Translations under genes and position numbers: made by a program
Assembly (NCBI GenBank): GCA_037440065.1
Contig: JBBIUV010000015.1
Span: 1,054,001-1,118,000, forward strand
Length of the DNA: 64,000 nucleotides
Direction: 5' to 3'
Origin: UBA1563 sp037440065
Lineage (GTDB): Bacteria; Bacteroidota; Ignavibacteria; Ignavibacteriales; Ignavibacteriaceae
Shown here: positions 54,637 through 61,623 of the stretch, piece after piece
How positions within the stretch are numbered: the stretch's first letter is position 1
Layout: every line of letters starts with the position of its first letter
The notes under the pieces: model-generated
The model's input: the letters and a program-made list of their open reading frames with translations, nothing else
Database searches by the model: none
What the model was told of the DNA's origin: nothing

Positions 54637-54993
54637 ATGAAATCGCATAAAGATTTAGATGTATGGAAAAGGAGTGTTCAGTTAGTCACATCTATTTATG
54701 AGGTCACAAAGGTTTTTCCAAAAGAAGAAATGTATGGACTGACAAATCAAATTCGAAGGGCTGCGGTATCAATCCCTTCCAATATCGCAGAGGGTGCTGC
54801 AAGAAATCATTCAAAAGAGTTTATGCAGTTTTTGTATATAGCGTTAGGCAGCATGTCTGAATTAGAAACTCAGATTCTAATCGGTGAAAATTTAAAGTAT
54901 TTTCTAACAGTAGATTCAGAAAAAATTCAGAATGAATTATCAGAAATAAGAAAGATGATATTGGGTTTGATCCGACATCTTGAAAACAAATGA
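54637..54993 (+). CDS. Four-helix-bundle protein, S23/23S rRNA intervening-sequence family (element B)
   Basis: The intact 118-residue protein starts MKSHKDLDVWKRSVQLVTSIYEVT, with the family pattern FPKEEMYGLTNQIRRAAVSIPSNIAEGAARN and helix three FLYIALGSMSELETQI. It is small, basic at one end and has four helices. As with elements A and C, arrays of one 7-bp unit type flank it in inverted orientation. The gene begins immediately after the wecB stop and upstream array. No rRNA or reverse transcriptase is near. It is the last gene inside the island. Confidence 0.92.
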   Translation: MKSHKDLDVWKRSVQLVTSIYEVTKVFPKEEMYGLTNQIRRAAVSIPSNIAEGAARNHSKEFMQFLYIALGSMSELETQILIGENLKYFLTVDSEKIQNELSEIRKMILGLIRHLENK

Positions 54994-55004
54994 TGATTTA
55001 CCAT

Positions 55005-55039
55005 CTCGTCACTCTTCACTCGTTACCAGTCACTTATCA
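55005..55039 (-). repeat. Downstream inverted heptamer array of S23-like element B
   Basis: On the minus strand the five units read TGATAAG, TGACTGG, TAACGAG, TGAAGAG and TGACGAG. This is the same consensus and unit length as the upstream array TGAAGAG, TGACAAG, TAACAAG, TAACGAG, CTACAAG. It begins 11 bases after the stop codon. Confidence 0.85.
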
Positions 55040-55055
55040 ATAGAAAATCAAAAAT

Positions 55056-55075
55056 GGTAACGAAATGGTAACGAA
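55056..55075 (+). repeat. Paired GGTAACGAA sites, right island end
   Basis: GGTAACGAA at 55056 and 55067, 11 bases apart, 90 bases inside the right attachment core. It matches the pair at 15512/15524 and the bases around it. Likely the second set of integrase arm sites. Confidence 0.6.
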
Positions 55076-55164
55076 TTTAACCAAGCACGGGCAAAATTTA
55101 GACCTTCACCCTTTGAAAATAACCTAAAAACGCACATTTTAGACACTGTTTTACCCCCTTAACG

Positions 55165-55184
55165 GCCTGTCACGCAGGAGGTCG
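55165..55184 (+). repeat. Right attachment core (attR), tRNA-Asp fragment
   Basis: A perfect copy of GCCTGTCACGCAGGAGGTCG from the tRNA-Asp anticodon arm. The bases after it no longer match the tRNA 3' half, which has presumably decayed after the intact copy was kept on the left side. Confidence 0.8.
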
Positions 55185-55225
55185 TAGGAGTTTAAATGGA
55201 TGTTTTAATTAATATTAGAATTAAT

Positions 55226-55257
55226 ACCCTGTAACTTAACGAGTTATGGGGTTTTTT
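55226..55257 (+). terminator. Terminator copy next to the right attachment site
   Basis: An 11-bp stem with two G-T pairs (55226-55236 with 55242-55252) is followed by TTTTTTG. Together with the following GTTTTAAAGAG it is a diverged copy of the hairpin after tRNA-Asp at 15459-15497. This supports its origin as the original downstream flank of the tRNA. Confidence 0.65.
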
Positions 55258-55354
55258 GTTTTAAAGAGGTTTTGCAATCTATAATTTAAAAAGCGTGGGT
55301 ATGAAATGTCAGGGTTTTTATCGAATGTTAAAGAAAATTTCTAAGAGCGGGCAT

Positions 55355-55693
55355 TTAAACTTCATACTTTTTTCCCCATGCAGCCATCAATTCCATAACC
55401 GGTAATAATTTTTTACCTTCGGTAGTTAGGGAATATTCAACTTTTGGAGGAATTACTTCATAGACTTTACGAGAGACGACCCCTTTTTTCTCAAGTTCCC
55501 TTAATACTTGCGTGAGCATTTTATCATTAATTCCAACCAAAGTTTTTTTCATCTCGCTGAACCGTTTAGACCCATCTTTTAAATTCCAGCAAACGAGTCC
55601 TTTCCATCTTCCGCCAATCACCGAAAGAGTTAAATCCACGGGGCAATAAAAAAATGTTCCATCCAAATTATAACGCTTCATAAAATTACTCAT
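55355..55693 (-). CDS. HxlR family transcriptional regulator
   Basis: The 112-residue protein has the HxlR winged helix: CPVDLTLSVIGGRWKGLVCWNLKDGSKRFSEMKKTLVGINDKMLTQVLRELEKKGVVSRKVYEVIPPKVEYSLTTEGKKLLP in order, with the conserved leading cysteine. Such regulators often sense reactive electrophiles or oxidants through that cysteine. The ATG at 55693 is chosen. It is divergent from the NTF2-like and NmrA-like genes, which it probably controls. The palindrome TGTAATTACA at 55706-55715 lies just before its start and is a candidate operator. Confidence 0.9.
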   Translation of the reverse strand: MSNFMKRYNLDGTFFYCPVDLTLSVIGGRWKGLVCWNLKDGSKRFSEMKKTLVGINDKMLTQVLRELEKKGVVSRKVYEVIPPKVEYSLTTEGKKLLPVMELMAAWGKKYEV

Positions 55694-55829
55694 CTTTTCT
55701 GCAAATGTAATTACAAGTGATATACTTCCCAAAAACACAGTGCTTTCATTTTGGGTAGTATATTGCAATTCTATAGTGTGAACTCTAAGTTTGAACAATT
55801 AATTAAAATTTACAATTAAGGAATTCAGA

Positions 55830-56243
55830 ATGGAAATATCGGCAAACAAAGAGTTAGCTCTCGGATTATCGAGAGCAATTATGAAGGGAGATTGGCAAAA
55901 AGTAGATGATTTATTAGACGACAACTTCAGCTATATTGGAGACGGAAGACCTGCAATGAACAAACGAGAATACGTCGGTTTTATGAAAAATGTATTATGT
56001 ACCTCAATGACTAATATGGAGATGAAATTTCTTCGTGTAGTTGGGGAAGGTGATTTGGTTGCGGTAGATTATACAAACGAGATGACAAATACCGGCAATT
56101 TCATGGGCATTCCTCCAACTGGGAAAAAGGTATTTGCATCAGGGAAATTCATCAGGGAAATCAAAAATGGGAAAGTAATATCAGAATGGCAAACAACAAA
56201 TATGTACGGATTACTTGTGCAATTGGGAGTGATTCCTTCATAA
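55830..56243 (+). CDS. SnoaL/NTF2-like ester cyclase family protein
   Basis: The 137-residue single-domain protein has the cone-shaped alpha+beta barrel pattern of SnoaL-like proteins: KGDWQKVDDLLDDNFSYIGDGRPAMNKREYVGFM, VDYTNEMTNTGNFMGIPPTGKKV, and GKFIREIKNGKVISEWQTTN. Many members are annotated as ester cyclases, but catalytic use varies. It lies next to the HxlR regulator and upstream of an NmrA-like oxidoreductase, a combination often under HxlR control. Substrate unknown. Confidence 0.8.
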   Translation: MEISANKELALGLSRAIMKGDWQKVDDLLDDNFSYIGDGRPAMNKREYVGFMKNVLCTSMTNMEMKFLRVVGEGDLVAVDYTNEMTNTGNFMGIPPTGKKVFASGKFIREIKNGKVISEWQTTNMYGLLVQLGVIPS

Positions 56244-56361
56244 AAATAAGTATCTTATACATTTTGAAAAAGTATTGACGAGAAAAGATGTTATCTTTCA
56301 ATTTAATGCGAGTGACAAGAAAAAAAACTTAAAATGAATCAACAAGCAAAGGACATATGAT

Positions 56362-57216
56362 ATGAAAAAAATAGCAGTTATAGGGGCTACCGGTATGATA
56401 GGAATTCCCGTTACCAAAGAATTAATTAAAGGTGGATTTGAAATAACAGCACTAGTTAGAGACGTTACTAAAGCAAAGAAAATTTTTCCGGCTGGAGTAG
56501 AGTTTATAAAAGGTGATCTTAATGATAATAGTTCTATTGCAGAAGTATTAAGTAATGCAGAAGGTTTATATATAAATATTTCAACAACGGATATCGATAA
56601 GAAAGACGGTTTTAATCCGGAAATGGGAGGATTGGACAATCTTTTAGCAGCCGCTAAACAGAGTAATCTTAAACAAATTATCTACCTTTCATCTTTTTTA
56701 GCGCGTAATTATAAAGGTGATTGGTGGGTGATGAATGCGAAGAAGTCAAGTATCGGGAAAGTTAAAAACAGCGGTATTCCGTATACAATTTTTTATCCGT
56801 CAAATTTTATGGAAAACTTTAACGGTGGAATGAAGCAGGGGAAGAAAATTGCAATAATCGGGAAATCGGTTTATAAAGCTTGGTGGATAGCTGGCGAAGA
56901 TTTCGGTAGAATGGTTGCTAATGCATTCAAAACAGATAAAGCATTGAATAACGAGTACGCTGTGCAAGGGCCAGAAGCTTTCACTTTGGATGAAGCCGCA
57001 AAAATATTTGTTGAAAATTACACAAAAGAAAAACTGACACTGAGTAAGGCTCCAATGGGAATGATGAAATTTCTTGCAATTTTTATAAAGCCTCTGAGAT
57101 TTGTTACAAAACTCATGGTTGTAATGCTAAACAATGAAGAAGTTTTTGAGTCTAAAATTACATGGGAGCAATTAGGCAAACCACAAATTACCCTTGCTAA
57201 GTTTACAAAACAGTAA
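56362..57216 (+). CDS. NmrA-like NAD(P)-binding protein
   Basis: The 284-residue atypical SDR opens with IAVIGATGMIGIPVTKEL for nucleotide binding. FIKGDLNDNSSIAEVL, IIYLSSFLARN and PYTIFYPSNFMENF follow. The Tyr-x3-Lys pair is not obvious, as in NmrA/HSCARG redox sensors and quinone-reductase-like proteins. It probably senses or uses NAD(P)H. It lies 118 bases after the NTF2-like gene and before a strong terminator. Confidence 0.82.
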   Translation: MKKIAVIGATGMIGIPVTKELIKGGFEITALVRDVTKAKKIFPAGVEFIKGDLNDNSSIAEVLSNAEGLYINISTTDIDKKDGFNPEMGGLDNLLAAAKQSNLKQIIYLSSFLARNYKGDWWVMNAKKSSIGKVKNSGIPYTIFYPSNFMENFNGGMKQGKKIAIIGKSVYKAWWIAGEDFGRMVANAFKTDKALNNEYAVQGPEAFTLDEAAKIFVENYTKEKLTLSKAPMGMMKFLAIFIKPLRFVTKLMVVMLNNEEVFESKITWEQLGKPQITLAKFTKQ

Positions 57217-57303
57217 CCGAAAATGTGACTGCTGTGGTTAGATAAATCTCAAAAAAGTCTGTATGATTTTTAAAAGAAGCAGAAATTTTAATTTCAGCTA
57301 TTT

Positions 57304-57343
57304 AAAACCTTACTAGAAAAAATCTGGTAAGGTTTTCTGTTTT
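57304..57343 (+). terminator. Intrinsic terminator before the galactose operon
   Basis: A 13-bp stem with one G-T pair (57304-57316 with 57324-57336), loop of seven, followed by CTGTTTT. It separates the NmrA-like gene from the LacI-type regulator. Confidence 0.75.
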
Positions 57344-57365
57344 AAAAGGATTGTGAAGATTTTTC

Positions 57366-57396
57366 TTGACAAGCTTAAGCGAATTTATTAGCTTTG
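57366..57396 (+). promoter_or_regulatory. Promoter of the LacI-type regulator and galactose operon
   Basis: TTGACA at 57366-57371 and TAGCTTTG at 57389-57396 are 17 bases apart. The second box fits the Bacteroidota -7 consensus TAnnTTTG. The predicted start of transcription is near 57403, just before the operator. Confidence 0.6.
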
Positions 57397-57406
57397 CAAT
57401 CGTTAT

Positions 57407-57420
57407 CGCAAACGTTTGCG
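57407..57420. promoter_or_regulatory. LacI-family operator
   Basis: CGCAAACGTTTGCG is a perfect 14-bp palindrome with the central CG typical of LacI/GalR operators. It lies at the expected start of transcription and nine bases before the regulator ATG, so the regulator probably represses its own operon. Confidence 0.8.
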
Positions 57421-57428
57421 GAAAATTT

Positions 57429-58436
57429 ATGAAACACATCACCATTACCGATATTGCAAAAAAATTAGGCATCTCCGCTTCCACAGTTTCACGTGCGTTG
57501 AGTGATCATCCTGACATTAAAGAAGAGACCAAAAAGAAGGTTCAGCAGCTAGCTGATGAATTCTACTATAAACCTAATTCAATTGCACAGAGTTTAAAAA
57601 ATAACCGAACCACCATCATCGGGGTAATTGTCCCTGAAATTAAACACGATTTTTTTTCTTCAGCAATAAGCGGAATTGAAGAAGTTGCCTATCATGCCGG
57701 ATATACGATTATTGTTTGTCAATCGAATGAAAATTTCGAAAGAGAAGTGGTGAACACCAATTCATTAATTCATCAGCGTGTGGCAGGAATTGTTGCATCG
57801 ATCTCTCAGAACACGATTAATGGTGATCACTTTAAGTCAGTGGTAGCAAGAGGAATTCCACTTGTATTTTTTGATCGAGCGTGCAGTGATGTGGCGGTAA
57901 GTAAAGTAATCATTGATGATGCAAAGAGTGCGTTTGATGCTGTGTCACATCTGATAACGAAAGGTTATAAACGAATTGCACACTTTACTGGTCCGAAAGA
58001 ACTTGATATATGCAAACTCAGGCTAAAAGGATACTCTAAAGCACTATCAGAATTCAATCTTCCAGTTATTGAAAGTCTTATTTGCTACGGAGGTTTACAT
58101 GAAGCTGATGGCTATAATTCGATGGAGGAGTTGATAAAAAATAATAATCTTCCCGATGCAATTTTTGCGGTGAACGATCCTGTTGCTATTGGAGCCTTTC
58201 AAAGAATAAAGGAAGCCGGATTAAGAATTCCGGAGGATATTGGAATTGTTGGTTTTTCAAATAACAAAATTACTGCTTTAGTTGATCCACCATTAACCAC
58301 CGTGAACCAGCCTTCGTTTGAGATGGGAAAGAAATCAGCAGAACTCTTAATTGAAATGATTGAAAGTGAAAAGCAATCATTTAAACCAACAACAATAACT
58401 CTGAATACAGTATTGATAATCAGAAGTTCAACTTAG
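57429..58436 (+). CDS. LacI/GalR family transcriptional regulator
   Basis: The 335-residue protein starts MKHITITDIAKKLGISASTVSRALSDHPDI, a canonical N-terminal LacI helix-turn-helix, followed by the hinge. The periplasmic-binding-protein-like domain follows: TIIGVIVPEIKHDFFSSAISGIEE, FFDRACSDV, FAVNDPVAIGAFQRIKEAGLRIPEDIGIVGF and LTTVNQPSFEMGKKSAELLI. Given the operator and downstream galactose genes, the effector is likely galactose or a derivative. The upstream TTG-initiated frame is rejected because it overlaps the promoter. Confidence 0.93.
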   Translation: MKHITITDIAKKLGISASTVSRALSDHPDIKEETKKKVQQLADEFYYKPNSIAQSLKNNRTTIIGVIVPEIKHDFFSSAISGIEEVAYHAGYTIIVCQSNENFEREVVNTNSLIHQRVAGIVASISQNTINGDHFKSVVARGIPLVFFDRACSDVAVSKVIIDDAKSAFDAVSHLITKGYKRIAHFTGPKELDICKLRLKGYSKALSEFNLPVIESLICYGGLHEADGYNSMEELIKNNNLPDAIFAVNDPVAIGAFQRIKEAGLRIPEDIGIVGFSNNKITALVDPPLTTVNQPSFEMGKKSAELLIEMIESEKQSFKPTTITLNTVLIIRSST

Positions 58437-58455
58437 AGATTTAAAAAGAAAGTTT

Positions 58456-58469
58456 CCGCCTGAGGCGGG
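58456..58469. repeat. REP-like palindrome outside the island
   Basis: CCGCCTGAGGCGGG, a variant of the GC-rich palindrome at 17775, 20574 and 20719, lies between the regulator and transporter genes. It shows that this repeat is not restricted to the island. It could act as an mRNA hairpin inside the operon. Confidence 0.55.
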
Positions 58470-58536
58470 TCAGTCTTCGGCTGAGAAATTGTAAACGAAT
58501 AAATTCAATAAATAGAAAGTCACTATAGAGGAAAGT

Positions 58537-60213
58537 ATGCAAGCAATCGGTCTCTCGTTTATAGATTGGGTAATTATCTTTATCTATTTCGCATTTGTAC
58601 TTGGTATTGGATGGTATTTAAAAAGATTCACAAAAAATCAGGAAGACTTTTTTCTTGCCGGAAGAAAAAATTCAACATGGGTTGCAGGATTAGCATTCCT
58701 TTCTGCCAACCTTGGAGCTCTTGAATTACTTGGAATGACCGGAAATACTTTTAAGTATGGAATGTATGTCGCCCATTTTTATTGGATCGGGGCAATTCCC
58801 GCAATGCTTTTTCTCGGCATTTATATGATGCCTTTTTATTACAGCAGTAAAATAAATTCCGTTCCTGGATATCTTAAACTTCGCTTCGATGAAAAAACAC
58901 GCGTATTAAATGGAATTGCTTTTGCATTAATGACACTTCTCGTTTCCGGAATTAACCTTTACGCGATGGCTCTTGTACTACATACATTTTTAGGTTGGAA
59001 TTGGGATGTGAGTATGTGGGCATCGGCATTAACTGTAGCTGTTTATGTTGGATTGAGCGGATTAATGTCAGCGATTTTCACAGAGATCATTCAGTTCTTT
59101 TTAATTTGGTTTGGTCTTTTCCTCATATCAATTCTAGGTATTATTGAAATTGGAAGTCTGCAAGAGATTTTTGCAAGAATAAATGAATACAGTCAACAGA
59201 TTTCATTTACCACACTCTGGGCCACATCATCTGATCCAACACAAAATGGAATGTTCATCCACTGGGGGGGTATTGTTCTTGGACTCGGTTTTGTACTTTC
59301 GTTTGGATATTGGACAACAGACTTTCTTGTAATTCAAAGAGCTTTTTCCGCAAAAGATTTACGCTCTGCAAGAATGACACCTATCCTCGCTTCTTTTTTC
59401 AAGATGGCTCTTCCGTTCATTGTTATTGTTGCCGGATTGATTGCTATTGCCCTTTCAAACGATCCCAAAAGCGGTTTTACTTTATTGCATGATGGAGGAC
59501 AAATGAATTATGATTCAGCTCTTCCACTTCTCATTGCTCGCTATTATCCTTCGGGATTAGTCGGACTTGGTGTTACTGCTTTACTAGCCGGTTTCATGGC
59601 TGGGCAAGCTGGAAACGTAAGTGCTTTTAATACCGTCTGGACGTACGACATTTACAAGGCGGTACTGAATAAAAAAGCTTCAGATTCACATCTTCTTTGG
59701 ATGGGGAGAATTTCCACTTTGGTTGGAGTTGGCATCTCATTAGTAACTGCATATTGGGCGAAAAGTTTTCCGAGCATTATGGATTATATGCAGGCAATTT
59801 TTTCATGGGTTAACGCTCCTCTGTTTGCAACGATGTTACTTGGAATGTTCGTTTGGTGGATCACTCCAAGCGGTGCCTTCTGGGGATTGGTTGCAGGAAT
59901 GCTTTCCTCGTTTACCATGTATCTCGCTGTAAAATTCAGTTGGTTTCATGAGAGCGTTATAACGATGTCAAACGTGCAAAGTGACATGGCTGCAAACTTC
60001 TGGCGTGCCTGGTGGGCCTGGTTAATCTGTGCAGTTGTTACAATTGTAATTAGTCTTTTTACAAAGAAGAGAGACAAAGCAGAATTGGTGGGACTTGTGA
60101 AAGGATTAACCAAAGAGAATCACGATCAAGCGGTTCCTTTTGTTAAACGTCCCGAGTTTGTTGCGGTGATCTCATTAATCGTTTTAATAATTCTTAATTT
60201 ATTATTCTGGTAG
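58537..60213 (+). CDS. Sodium/sugar symporter, SSS (SGLT) family
   Basis: The 558-residue inner membrane protein has about 14 transmembrane helices. GIGWYLKRFTKNQEDFFLAGR and FLSANLGALELLGMTGNTFKYG form helix one and the Na+-site region. GFVLSFGYWTTDFLVIQRAFSAKD and LLAGFMAGQAGNVSAFNTVWTYDIYK complete the SGLT core. These resemble the Vibrio galactose transporter. The gene follows the regulator and precedes galK, so galactose uptake with Na+ is the likely role. Confidence 0.9.
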   Translation: MQAIGLSFIDWVIIFIYFAFVLGIGWYLKRFTKNQEDFFLAGRKNSTWVAGLAFLSANLGALELLGMTGNTFKYGMYVAHFYWIGAIPAMLFLGIYMMPFYYSSKINSVPGYLKLRFDEKTRVLNGIAFALMTLLVSGINLYAMALVLHTFLGWNWDVSMWASALTVAVYVGLSGLMSAIFTEIIQFFLIWFGLFLISILGIIEIGSLQEIFARINEYSQQISFTTLWATSSDPTQNGMFIHWGGIVLGLGFVLSFGYWTTDFLVIQRAFSAKDLRSARMTPILASFFKMALPFIVIVAGLIAIALSNDPKSGFTLLHDGGQMNYDSALPLLIARYYPSGLVGLGVTALLAGFMAGQAGNVSAFNTVWTYDIYKAVLNKKASDSHLLWMGRISTLVGVGISLVTAYWAKSFPSIMDYMQAIFSWVNAPLFATMLLGMFVWWITPSGAFWGLVAGMLSSFTMYLAVKFSWFHESVITMSNVQSDMAANFWRAWWAWLICAVVTIVISLFTKKRDKAELVGLVKGLTKENHDQAVPFVKRPEFVAVISLIVLIILNLLFW

Positions 60214-60225
60214 AAAGAGGCAACT

Positions 60226-60441
60226 ATGTTTGAAAATAAAATGAAACCGATTTGGTATTTCGTTGGACTTATTCTTTTAGTTATCGGAACGTTAATAATG
60301 TTTAACGGAATTTATCTTGCATTTAATCCTTCAATGAGGAAAACCGTTTTAAGTGAAATCCACCCCGATATATGGTGGGGTGCAATCATGATTTTGTTTG
60401 GAGGTTTGATGTATTTGAAAACAAGAAAAGAAACGGTTTAA
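60226..60441 (+). CDS. Small membrane protein of the galactose operon
   Basis: The 71-residue protein has two hydrophobic helices (WYFVGLILLVIGTLIMFNGIYLAF and DIWWGAIMILFGGLMYLK) joined by a short loop, and a basic end. No family name is certain. It lies 12 bases after the symporter and six before galK, with AAAGAGG before its ATG, so it is translated as part of the operon. It may be an auxiliary subunit of the symporter. Confidence 0.8.
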   Translation: MFENKMKPIWYFVGLILLVIGTLIMFNGIYLAFNPSMRKTVLSEIHPDIWWGAIMILFGGLMYLKTRKETV

Positions 60442-60447
60442 TAATTT

Positions 60448-61623
60448 ATGAATCCGTTACAAAGAATAGAAAAAATATTTAACGAAAATTTTAACGATAA
60501 GCCAACACTGGTTCGTTCTCCAGGAAGATTAAATTTAATTGGAGAACACACAGACTACAATATGGGATTTGTACTTCCTGCAGCGATCGAAAAAGCTGTT
60601 TACTTTACAATTGCTCCACGGACTGATTCAGTCTGTAAACTCATCGCGTCCGACATGAATGACGAATTTGAATTTACATTGGACAATTTGAAAAAGTCTG
60701 ACAAAGGGTGGCCAAATTATTTGATGGGTGTAGTCGATCAATTGATAAAAGCGGGATTCAGCTTGAAAGGATTTAACTGCGTTTTCGGCGGAGATATTCC
60801 AATCGGGGCGGGACTCTCATCATCTGCGGCAATAGAAGCGGGTTTGGCTTTTGCATTAAATCATATTTTCAATTTGCAGATCGACAAACTTTCACTCGTT
60901 AAACTCTCTCAAAAAGCAGAGAACGAATTTGTAGGTGTGAACTGCGGCATTATGGACCAGTTCATTAATATTTTTGGTGAAGATAAACACGCACTGAAAA
61001 TTGACTGCCGCTCACTTGAGTATGAACTTGTTCCTTTCGATTATGATCACCTTTCTGTTGTCTTCTTCAATACGAATGTTTCTCACTCGCTCGCCTCATC
61101 GGAATATAATTTGAGAAGAGAGGAATGCAACAAAGGGGTAGAAGTAATTAAAAAAGAATTTCCAACTGTAACAAGTCTTCGCGATGTGAACCCAGAAATG
61201 TTGGAAACGCTTAAAACGAAAATGGAACCGCTTACATATCGCCGGTGCAAATATATTGTTGATGAGAATGAGAGATTATTGAAAGCATGTGATGCGCTTA
61301 AAATTCATGATCTGGAAACATTCGGTTCGCTTCTTTATCAAACACATCAAGGATTGAGTAAGGATTATGAGGTAAGCTGTCCTGAGCTTGATTTTCTTGT
61401 TGAAGAAACAAAAAACATTTCGTCGGTTTACGGCGCAAGAATGATGGGGGGAGGATTCGGAGGATGTACTATAAACATTATTGAAAATGAAGCAGTTAAT
61501 GAGGTTACTTCAGTAATAGCGAAAAAGTACAAAGAAAAATTTACCCGTGATGCCACAGTTTACGTAACTAAAATCAGTGCCGGAACAAGTATTGTAAGTT
61601 CGGAAGTAAATGAACCATTTTGA
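60448..61623 (+). CDS. galK: Galactokinase
   Basis: The 391-residue GHMP kinase phosphorylates alpha-galactose at C1. The galactokinase signature SPGRLNLIGEHTDYNMGFVLP is near residue 25, the ATP-binding GAGLSSSAAIEAG near 118, and MGGGFGGCTINI near 330. NCGIMDQF contains the catalytic aspartate. The end overlaps galT by 14 bases, which indicates tight coupling. Confidence 0.96.
   Translation: MNPLQRIEKIFNENFNDKPTLVRSPGRLNLIGEHTDYNMGFVLPAAIEKAVYFTIAPRTDSVCKLIASDMNDEFEFTLDNLKKSDKGWPNYLMGVVDQLIKAGFSLKGFNCVFGGDIPIGAGLSSSAAIEAGLAFALNHIFNLQIDKLSLVKLSQKAENEFVGVNCGIMDQFINIFGEDKHALKIDCRSLEYELVPFDYDHLSVVFFNTNVSHSLASSEYNLRREECNKGVEVIKKEFPTVTSLRDVNPEMLETLKTKMEPLTYRRCKYIVDENERLLKACDALKIHDLETFGSLLYQTHQGLSKDYEVSCPELDFLVEETKNISSVYGARMMGGGFGGCTINIIENEAVNEVTSVIAKKYKEKFTRDATVYVTKISAGTSIVSSEVNEPF

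Larger units (their letters stand above)
15408..55184. mobile_element. Genomic island integrated at tRNA-Asp carrying a surface polysaccharide locus
   Basis: About 39.8 kb lie between two copies of a 20-bp tRNA-Asp segment. Just inside each end is a tandem pair of GGTAACGAA sites, and just inside the left end is a tyrosine recombinase remnant. The flanking genes on both sides are housekeeping or metabolic. The cargo comprises phage-like remnants, a regulatory/peptidase group, three S23-like elements and a large polysaccharide cluster. The cluster is visibly more AT-rich than the flanks, especially at 29-45 kb. Integration is inferred from these ends; the integrase is broken, so the island is probably fixed unless helped in trans. 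Confidence 0.75.

Noticed and set aside
19277..54993. Diversity-generating retroelement, because S23-like proteins resemble Avd
   Set aside because: No reverse transcriptase, template repeat or variable repeat is visible in the window.
55706..55715. TGTAATTACA as a proven HxlR operator
   Set aside because: Short AT-rich palindromes are common in this DNA; kept only as a candidate in the regulator entry.
57366..57428. Upstream extension of the LacI-type regulator from TTG 57366
   Set aside because: It would begin at the -35 box and translate the promoter and operator; family proteins start at the ATG at 57429.
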